Positions 55,666 through 64,000 of a stretch of 64,000 bases of DNA are shown here, in pieces (positions within the stretch are counted from its first letter, which is position 1; every line of letters starts with the position of its first letter). The notes under the pieces are model-generated. The model searched no databases. It saw nothing but the letters and a program-made list of their open reading frames with translations, and was not told the DNA's origin. The stretch lies in the NCBI GenBank assembly GCA_019916065.1, contig CM034244.1, forward strand, positions 23,118,471 through 23,182,470, given 5' to 3'. The position numbers and the translations under genes are program-made. Source of the DNA: Vitellaria paradoxa. Its lineage: Eukaryota > Streptophyta > Magnoliopsida > Ericales > Sapotaceae.

Positions 55666-57780
55666 TTATACCATGTCATTACCATTTTGCATCATACTAT
55701 GCAATATTTATATGTCTCATCATCATCATAGATCATGGTATAATGCGCTAAGACATCATTTACCATGCTAACATATGCTGTAACATGCCATGCATCTTGT
55801 TCTGGCATGCCTATACATGCCTTGACATGCAAGAACACATTTAGGCATGTAAACACATACTCACTAGTGTTGACATAGACCTAGAAATTAAATGCTTGTC
55901 AATCAGAGTATTCACTTAAGTGAGTGAGGCTCTAGAGACTAGGAATGACTTAGGATTAATTAAGCTACTAATTTCTAAGTCATGACTTCCCTTAGATATA
56001 TTTGACATGCATCGTTAAACTGTCATCTATGTTGGAGTATAAATTGTCATCACATTTAATATGCCTATTACATACTTGATCATATTAACTGCATCACTCA
56101 TATCACATTAATCTTCTAGGACCATAGACTTGATTTTCACCATCAGGAGAACAGAGCTAAACATCTTTCCCAAATGATGCTCACTCACCTACGTAAGGCA
56201 CATCCTAGGAGTTAAGCTCCTCATCAGAGCATGGCTCCTTTCCATAGTTATGCGTAAGATGCTAACTATCTTTTCCCATGGAGTTGAACTCTCTGATGGA
56301 GTGACACTCCTTCCTCTAGTCATGTGCAATGCGGTAATTGCCCTTATTTCCTTGGAGCAAAGCTCCTTTCCACAATTATACGTAAGGTGCTAACTGCTCA
56401 TTCTTATCTTGAGCAAGGCTCCATTCCTCAATTATGTGCTAGGCACTAGCTATCTTTCTTGTTTGGAGCAAAGTTCCTTTCCCTCATTAACCATTTCCCA
56501 ATTATGTGTAAGGCACTAACTATCTCATAAAATTTCTATCAATGTTCCTTTCCCAGTTAAGTACGAGGTGTTAACTATCATTTACCATAAAAAGTAAAGC
56601 TATCTTCCCAAGTTATATGTGAAGTGCTAACTTTCATTTCAATCTTAGAGCTAGGTTCTCACAATACAAAGACAATTATTCCTTAGAGCTAGGACTCTTT
56701 CTTTTCCTAATCTTATATAAAGAGCCAAGTTCCTTTACACTAATCCTATTTATGGCATTGACCTTATCAGTTAATCCCTCAAACATTTAGTGCACTTCGG
56801 CCAATGATGAGTCTTACTATACCTGAGGCCAATGAGTTTTCTATCCACGATATTTTGATCACAGTTGTATCCACACATACATGTTAGCCTATCACATTTA
56901 TGTGAAGTGCTATGTTAAAGATATGTTAACTTGATTCTTTAATAGGGTGCATATATAGGTCGAGCAGATAGCTTAGGTCTGGTCACTATGGTCTTCATAT
57001 ACCATCAGTGTAAGGCACTAATTTAGACCTAAGCTCTTGCATTCATCTAGCATAAATACTCAAAATGTAGTTTCGACCATAGGTCTGAACCACGTTGACC
57101 TAATCCTTTCACAAGGTACATAGGTAGCTCGAGCACATAGCTTAAGTCTAATCACCTTGGTATTTATAGACTATCATTCAATTCATATTTCATTCCCAGT
57201 ATACATATAGTCATAAGGACTTGATAAGTCCTCACAGCTAAATTCCAAATAGATTCCCAGTTTAAATCTCATCCCCATTCGTAAACATTGTCTTTAACTT
57301 GCATTTAGAATCAAACCAGCATATAGAAACCCCCTAGGGTGCATCACCACCACATAGATAGACATCTCACTACACTCACACACATGAATTAGGCTTGGCC
57401 ACCTTAAATTTCATACATCATATACATTTAATTACTATGATCATAGTAAACTGGAGTATTATATTGTGAGATTATAACTACTAAAAGGTGGAAAAGGACT
57501 TTAGATATTGCTAGGTATTTAGGTGCAACGATTTCTGTGCATAGCTGAACCCTCGAACCCATTTTCTTTGATAGCATAGACCAACTGAGAGTCATTGAAA
57601 AGGGCCATTTATCATGATTTCAAAAACATAAATCAAAAAACCTTTCAACTTAAACCAAAACTCGGGTTTCTCAACACACTCATTTCAAAAGTGCTAGGTG
57701 GTGACTCTTAGTCTCTGCAATCAAGCCCTATTTCAAAGCTAAAAACATATTTTTATCATTTAGGCAATCTTGAATGCCCC
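55666..57780 (-). mobile_element. D': LTR fragment related to D
   Basis: On the minus strand this follows D (36829 onward) from near its start to about D coordinate 38550: it shares the AGAGTCACCACC-like start region near 57695-57715, the array of GGAGC words, and the segment with GCATGTAAACACA near 55845-55860. The remainder of the LTR is absent because E abuts at 55665. The outer end near 57720-57780 has diverged too far to place exactly. No open frames of interest. Confidence 0.6.
56195..56740 (-). repeat. GGAGC..GCTCC word array in D'
   Basis: Words such as GGAGCAAAGCTCC (near 56355) and GAGCAAGGCTCC recur with about 50-65 bp spacing, joined by a repeated phrase like GTAAGGTGCTAACTATC. 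The loop is AAA here and TTG (CAA on the other strand) in D. Confidence 0.7.
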
Positions 57781-57939
57781 ATATCACAATAAAGACTCAT
57801 AACTCATGGCCGATGGCCCAGTGCGCGAATCTGGTCACGATAACCTCAGCCATTGATTTGGTTACATTGTTAGCGAGATAATTACCTTTTTTTTTTGTAC
57901 AATAGAAACTCCTAATTAAAGCCACCAGTATTCTCTCTG
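57781..57939. other. unassigned segment before LINE-3 ORF1
   Basis: Could be the 5' untranslated region of LINE-3 or the end of D'. It contains a T-run at 57889-57897. No target repeat recognised. Confidence 0.35.
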
Positions 57940-60118
57940 GCCAATGGTCCTTTTACCAGTGCCGGCACTGGTGGTACAGTGGCTACCGACCAACCCCTTG
58001 GGATACCTCCAACCGCCACCCCTTTCATTGCCAACCCTATCTCTAACTCCACCCCTCAAAACCCTACCTTATCCTTTTCCAAAAATACCCTTAATACTAA
58101 TCTTTCAATCCCTAATTTTACACCTTCAATTGAAATTACCATTTGCCCAATTGACACTTCCTATCATCTAATTGAAATCCCTAATTCCCAAATTACATCT
58201 TTATCTCATTCTGATTGCAATCCCTAACCCCCCAAATTGGCCAAAATCCTCAAATTGATTCCTTTAATCTAATTACTAGCCCTAATTTGCTCCAACCCCC
58301 AATTGAAAACCCTAATGTGGAAAATTCCAAAATTCATGAAATCCCTAATGTGGATAATTCCCAAATTAAGCATGTTAACCCTAATTTGGATAATTCCCAA
58401 AATTTAAAATTACCTATTGAAATTTCTATCCCTCCACCTCTAAAAACCCCAATTTACCCTCCCCAATCCCTAAATTTGACATGGAAAACCCTAACCTCTC
58501 CTATTTTCCTTACCTTTCCAAAAATATCCCCAAGCTTGAAAACTATTCCTCCCTTCTTCAAAATGGAGACTTCTCTCATACTTCCACCCCTCCTCCCAAA
58601 AATGAAAAATTTTCCCTAAACCCAAATCTCTCTCCTGGCCAATATTCACAAAAGCCGACTATTGAAAAGGAAATTCCCACACCACTTAAATCTTTCATTG
58701 ATGCCTTGGGAATTGACAAAACCCAATCTCTACCCATCCCCATTAAATGTCTTGGTTCTTATCAAGGCATGCCAACTGTTACATTATGGCTGAGCCTTTG
58801 AAGCTTTTATTAGTGGGGAAATTCTCTTTTGGATGGCCAACCATGGAATTAATAAGGAAATTCTGCTCTTCCCTTGGTTTGAACGGTAAATGTCAAGTTT
58901 CCTTGCTTGATAAAAGGCACATATTAATCAAATTGAGACTTGAAGAGGATTATACTCGACTTTGGACTAGACAGTCCTGGTTTGTTCACAGATATACGAT
59001 GCGTATTTTTAAGTGGAGTCCCCAATTCAGGTGCAATGAAGAGTCTCTAGTGATCCTTGTGTGGATTGCTCTACCTTATCTTCCTATCCATTTAGTTTAC
59101 TATAAGATTGCTCTTTTCTCCATAGCCTCCACTATTAGCAAACCTCTTCAAGTTGACCATGCCGCAGCCTCTTTTGACAGACCTACAGTTGCTCGTATGT
59201 TAGTGGAATGTGATGTTTCTCAACCCTCATTTGTTAAAAAAGTCATGTCATGTAAACATTTGGGCCATAAATATGAGAATTGTTTTGTTGCCAATCCTAC
59301 TCTTCATCCCAAAGATAAGGCTAGAAATGAGAATGCAAAAGGGAAAAATCCAATGGGGGATATAATTGCTCCTAAGGGGAAACTTGTTTATGTGGCTAAG
59401 TCTCAACAAAGGTCTATTCCTGTTTCTGGGACTGTTATCCCAGTTGCTAAGGTTCCTTCCTCAAGATCTATTTCTGCTAAAGTTGGTCCTTCATCTCTGC
59501 CTCAGGATGCTACCACTTATGCCTCCCTTATTTTTACTACCTCTCTTGGTCGGGTATGTTCTACTTCTCATATTTCTTCATTTGGTACTCTTATTTTGGA
59601 AAATGCCCCTATTATTGCAGCACTTGCTCCAGCTTCCGTTGTTGCTCCTGTTATTGCTTTATCTTTGGGATTGATAGCACTACAATCACTATTATTCTAG
59701 GTTCAAGCTTAGGTATAGCTTCTCACACTATTTCTTTAATCCTTGGAAAGCCCTTGGTGTCACTATTAATTTCCAATTAGAGAAGATTCCAAGTAATTAG
59801 GTCACCCCATCTGGCCGTGTTGGCTCTTCTCATTCAGCAAATGAAAATTCTTCTAAGGACGATACTGGTTGTGGGCTTGATGACAAATATGCCTCTGATC
59901 TTGGGGCCTCTATTGATCTCCCTCAAAGTGAAAGTTTCCTTTCCAAAATTGACTCGAATTCATCTTCTTTTGGCACTGGTTCAAAGGATGCTGATGGTTT
60001 TTAGAGGGTCCTTAGAAGTCACTGTGGTGGAAAAAATGGCAATACTATTAGAGGCACTAGTGTTGGTAAACCTCCACAAAATTTACCCCACAGGGGTCGT
60101 AGAAATCCAAATGATTAA
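57940..60118 (+). pseudogene. LINE-3 ORF1 protein (broken)
   Basis: The N-terminal 270 codons are Pro/Asn/Ser-rich and low in complexity, in several frames (57940-58800). The DUF4283 RNA-binding domain follows (58747-59200): LLLVGKFSFGWPTME, HILIKLRLEEDYTRLW, RIFKWSPQF and VWIALPYLPIHLV are its landmarks. A zinc-knuckle remnant SCKHLGHKYENC follows, with its first Cys lost. The tail is Ser/Ala-rich and ends RGRRNPND at the stop 60116-60118. The start codon is not certain; reading can be followed from about 57940. Frameshifts occur near 58240, 58480, 59690 and 59780. Confidence 0.8.
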
Positions 60119-63100
60119 GTCCCTTATTTTGAATATTGGGGGTTTGGCGAAGGTTCCTCTGTTAGGCAGCTTAAAAAGCTCATTAAACTTCATCACCTAT
60201 AGTTATTTTGTATATTACAACCATTTCTTGCCTTAGATAAGCTCTTTTCCATTAAAACTAAACTAGAAATGGAGTTTGCTTTTGCTTTTACTTCTAGTAA
60301 AATTTTGATTCTTTGGTCTCAGTCGTTCCGTGGGCAGATTTTACAGGATATGGTGGCCAGGTGATTCATTGCAAAGTTAGTCACTCTTCTCTTCTTGAGC
60401 CTATTTATTCCTCATATATTTATGCAAAGTGTTATGTTCCTCTTTGTATAGCTCTTAGGCATCCTTTGACAAGCTTTTTTGGTGAATTGATGGTCCTTGG
60501 ATGGTTGGAGGTGATTTTAATGTTGTTTAGTAACATTTTGAGGTGGTTGGGGGACAACTTCAACTTCAATTTGCTATAGATGATTTTAATGTGGTTTTTA
60601 TAGATTGTGTTTTGGAAGATGTTAGATTTGAGGGCACTCATTATACTTGGGTAAATGGTTTCACCAGGCACCGACTGGACATAGTGGTGGTTAGTAATCA
60701 ATGGAGGGTATTTTTTCCTTGTGTTTAAGGTTACTCATCTCAACCGTACAGGCTCAAACCATTCTCCTTTCCTTTTATCTTATGATATGGAGCAGGTATA
60801 GGGTCCAAGTTGTTTCAAATTTTTATGTGCCTGGCTAAAGCATCCTGATTTGTTGGATATTATAAAGCAGGATTGGATGATGCCAATATTCTATAGTGGT
60901 ATGGTTACTTTTCAGTAGAAACTTATCAGGCTCAAGCACTATCTTAAACATTGGAATAAGGAGATTTTTTGGAATGTTTTTAGTAAAATCTAGGAGGCTG
61001 AACAGGAGGTGCTTTATAAGGAGATGTTATTTGATGCCTCAGGTTCTGATCAGGATAGATCTGCTCTACAGCTAGCCAAGGCTAAGTTACTGCAGGCTTC
61101 ATCTAGGGAAGAATTTTTTTTGAGACAGTAGTCCCAAGTTAGGTGGCTTAAGGAGAGGGATACTAATTCTCGGTTCTTTCATGCTATGATTAGAAAGAAA
61201 CACCATACTCTTTCTATCCATAGGATTTAGAGGGATAATGGTTCTTGGATCACTAATACTAATGGTATTGCTGATTCAGTGGTTGTTTATTTTCAGTCCC
61301 TCTAATCAAGTGATGCTTCTCATTCTTCATTGAAGGACTTTGAATTTATTCTATCCTTGGTGACTGATGCAGATAATGCTTTCTCGTGTGGTCTTCCTTT
61401 TATTGAGGAAGTCAAAGAGGCCATCTTTTCTATAGATCCAGATAGCTCCCCAGGTCCTGATAGTTTCTACAGTAGATTTTACCAGGCTTGTTGGGACTTT
61501 ATTGGACAGGATCTTCATGCTGCTGTTGTGGATTATTTCAGTGGAGCATCTATGCCCCGTGGTTTTTTGAGCACTCTCCTTATCCTCCTCCCTAAAAAGT
61601 CTTCTCTAGCTACTTGGGCTGACTTTAAGCTAGTTAGCTTGTGTAATGTGAGCAACAAAGTCATTACAAAAATATTGGTTACCAGACCAGGAGATTGTTT
61701 ATGACTAAAACAAGAAGACTCAGGGTGATAATGTGGTGCTAAATTTTGATATGACTAAAGCTTATGATAGGATGTCTTGGCCATTTATGATTCAGATGCT
61801 TCATGCTTTTGGTTTCTCAGAACAGTGGATTTCTTTGATCCAAAGAGCCATTACAAGCCTTTAGTTTTCAGTTATGATTAATGGTATTGCTAAGGGATTC
61901 TTCTATCATAAAGAGGCTTATGCCAAGGTGACCCTATCTTTCCTAACCTCTTTATTATTGTTGTTGAGTTCCTTTGCAGGAGTTTGAATAACTTGATAGC
62001 TCAGTATCATTCAGTGACTTATGCAACTACTGCTCCTCTCACCATCTCCCATCTGAGCTTTGCTGATAATTTTATTATTTTTGCTAATTGGAGTCATGAT
62101 AATCTTCAGCGTGTTATGGGTATTCTACATAGATATAAGGCCATTTTAGGCTAGCTTGTGAGCTAGGCTAAGAGTAGATATTATGTTGGTAGATGTTCCA
62201 TAGGTCCTAGAAGGAGTGTTATTCATGCAGTAACTGGTTTCCAGAGAGGTGATCTTCCTTTTACTTATCTTGGATGCCCAATTTATTTGGGACATCTTAA
62301 GATAGCATTTTTGAGGATTTTGTGAGGAAGATCAGAGACAAAATTTCAGGTTGGGCTAATCGTCTCTTATCTTTTGGGAGGAAGATTATATTGATCTGAT
62401 ATGTTCTCTCCACTATGCCTTTTTATCTTTATCATGTTCTATAGTCCCCATCAGAGGTTTTCCACCAATTGGAGAGACTTTTTACAAAATTCATTTGGGG
62501 TGATTCTGATACTACAAGGAAAATTCATTGGTGTAAGTGGGCCTTGGTATGCTACCCTGTGGGGGAAAAGGACATTGGGGTTTGTTCTCTAGCTAATGTG
62601 GTTAATGCTTGTGAGGTTAAGCTTAGGTGGCATTTTTTAGCACAGCAGTCATTGTAGGCCTCTTTTATAAAGGCTAAATATTACCAGATTGTCCATCCCT
62701 ATATGGTTTCATTCGGTTACCCTACTTATCCCCTATGGAGGTGCCTTTGTAATGCTCGAGTTGTGGCTGAGCCCTCTGTGAGGTGGTTGGTTCGTTTCAG
62801 GAACTCTAGTTTTTGGTATGATTGTTGGGTAGGTTCTTGTCCATTAGTTTTGTTTAATCCTATGGCAGCTTCCTCAGCTCCTGTTTCTTCATATTGGACT
62901 TATACTGGATGGGATAGGGAGAGGATATTGCCAACTTTATGCATCTTTATTGCTGAATAAATTTTTTTGATCCCAATCAGGTAGCAGGACCCCAGATTTA
63001 ATTAGATGGAGCTTATCCAATGATGGGGATTTCTCCTTACGCTTGGCTTAGGATCATGTGCAGATTTCTATGCCAACAAGGCCTATTTTTTCTTTTATTT

Positions 63101-64000
63101 GGCAGAGACACATCCCCTTTTAGGTCTCCTTTTTCATTTGGAGGCTTTTACACTCCTCTCTAGCTTTGGATGATATCTTGGCAAGCTTGGGCTTCCACAT
63201 AGTTTCTCGTTGCATTTGTGGTTATGCCATTAAGACCCATTACCATAAATTTCTACATTGCCCATTGACTCATCAACTTTGGCAGCATTTTTTTGGCATG
63301 TTTGGGCTCCGTTATTATGGCTTCTCTTCTATTTCCGCCCTGCTCCTTCGTTGGAGGCATTCCTCTCCTTTGAAGAGTCACATACGAGTTGTGGTTATTT
63401 GTTATATGCTTTGGCATATTTAGAAGGTACGGAATGCTTACAAGTTTAACGGTTCTTCCTTCCATGTAATGCGGGTTATTCATAGCATCCTTGCGAATTT
63501 GCACCTTCTCAGTCTTGCTTTTGGCTTCAAAGCCTCCCAACTTCGTGGAGATTCTTTTGTGAGGTTTGTGAGTGCTTTAAGGACCATACCTACTAGAGCC
63601 AGGATGGTGACATTGGTTTATTGGTTCTGTCCTCCTCGTGCTTCCTTAAAGCTTAATGTAGATGATTGCTCCCATGGTAATCTGGGCCCTCAGTAGCTGG
63701 AGGCATTAGTAGGGATCACCTTGGCAGGGTTATTTGTGTATTTGGTCATTTTCTTGATTATAAGCCCATTATATATGCTGAATTGATGGCACTTCAGATT
63801 AGCTTAGAAATAGCTATTGACTTAGGCTTATCTTCCCTGATTATCGAGTCTAACTCAGCTACTGTGATCCCTTAGGCTACTTTTAGTGGTTTAGGATGTT
63901 GGGAGTATGCATATCTTTTAGCTCGGATTCGTCAACTTTGCTCTTCTGCATTGATCGAGCTTCACTATGTTTATAGGGAGGCAAACCAGGCAGCCGATTT
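60111..64000 (+). pseudogene. LINE-3 ORF2: endonuclease, reverse transcriptase, RNase H (broken, partial)
   Basis: The start MIKSLILNIGG at 60111 resembles the usual WNxRG start of the endonuclease. WMVGGDFNVV near 60500-60530 (then two stops), YTWVNG and RLDIVVVSNQW follow. Reverse transcriptase: SSPGPDSFYSRFYQACW (61440-61490), LLPKKS, NFDMTKAYDRMSW near 61745, CQGDP near 61925, and FADN near 62065 in place of FADD. zf-RVT sense near 63160-63300 (CICGYAIKTHYHKFLHC). RNase H begins KLNVDD near 63650 and continues with ELMALQISLE and IIESNS to the edge. The catalytic FADD change and many stops show that it is dead. Confidence 0.85.

Larger units (their letters stand above)
57940..64000 (+). 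mobile_element. LINE-3: L1-type element with ORF1 and ORF2, cut by the window edge
   Basis: Order is ORF1 (DUF4283, knuckle) and ORF2 (endonuclease, reverse transcriptase, zf-RVT, RNase H). ORF1 ends and ORF2 begins in the overlap ATGATTAA at 60111-60118. The RNase H domain is still running at 64000, so the 3' end and poly(A) are outside. Many stops, so inactive. Confidence 0.9.

Noticed and set aside
57944..58801. Pro-rich host protein gene upstream of LINE-3
   Set aside because: The frames lead directly into the DUF4283 domain of the LINE ORF1 on the same strand; low-complexity N-termini are common in such ORF1 proteins.

Overview
The window is plant nuclear DNA, most likely from a eudicot. 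It is AT-rich and built almost wholly of retrotransposons inserted into one another. I see no host protein gene and no tRNA or rRNA gene. Two matches to tRNA 3' ends (tRNA-Asp and initiator tRNA-Met) are primer-binding sites of LTR elements. The absence of host genes and the depth of nesting suggest heterochromatin near a centromere, but the sequence alone does not prove that. Family names used here (N1, E, C, T, X, A, D, LINE-1 to LINE-3) are mine.

Block 1 (1-27920). An old L1-type LINE (LINE-1, 1050-1371 plus 26379-27920) is split by a 25-kb composite. The composite is an LTR element, N1 (1372-26378), with gag-like coding only, an Asp-type primer-binding site and two LTRs of about 1.96 kb. 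N1 was itself hit by a solo T-type LTR in its 5' LTR (2153-4924, TSD TGGAT), by a second T-type LTR in its gag (6633-18804), and by a 5'-truncated LINE (21263-23269). The second T LTR was hit in turn by a solo A-type LTR (7515-9077, TSD ATGGT) and by a decayed element X with a Met-type primer-binding site (10373-18042). At the LINE-1/N1 and N1/T2 junctions, removing the insertion restores the reading frame of the host element.

Block 2 (27921-47515). A copia LTR plus gag scrap is followed by a decayed, minus-strand Athila-like element C (28827-47515). C has been interrupted by an ORF1-only LINE copy (29746-32443), a solo A-like LTR (32671-34455, TSD CATCT), a long D-type LTR (36829-42973) that carries a solo T LTR (40081-42746, TSD GATCT), and another solo A LTR (44937-46494).

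Block 3 (47516-57780). Element E, minus strand, is the best preserved element. It has a 5' LTR of the A type, a perfect 18-base tRNA-Asp primer-binding site, a damaged gag, and one long open frame for reverse transcriptase, RNase H and integrase with all catalytic residues. Its 3' LTR is missing. A D-related LTR fragment follows.

Block 4 (57781-64000). LINE-3, plus strand, has ORF1 and ORF2 (endonuclease, reverse transcriptase, RNase H) and runs off the right edge.

The most unusual signal is architectural. Unrelated LTR families carry short self-complementary GC-rich words (GGGCGCCC in T; GGTCCGGACC and variants in A, N1 and E; TTTCGC..GCGAAA in A; GGAGC..GCTCC in D) repeated at fixed spacing. 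The spacing is often 20-22 bp, about two helical turns. In the A, E and N1 LTRs the arrays lie just upstream of a TATA-like box. Spacer sequence and copy number differ between copies whose flanks are conserved. The A, E and N1 LTRs also begin with an 11-bp-arm inverted repeat that is kept by compensatory changes in a diverged copy at the left edge.
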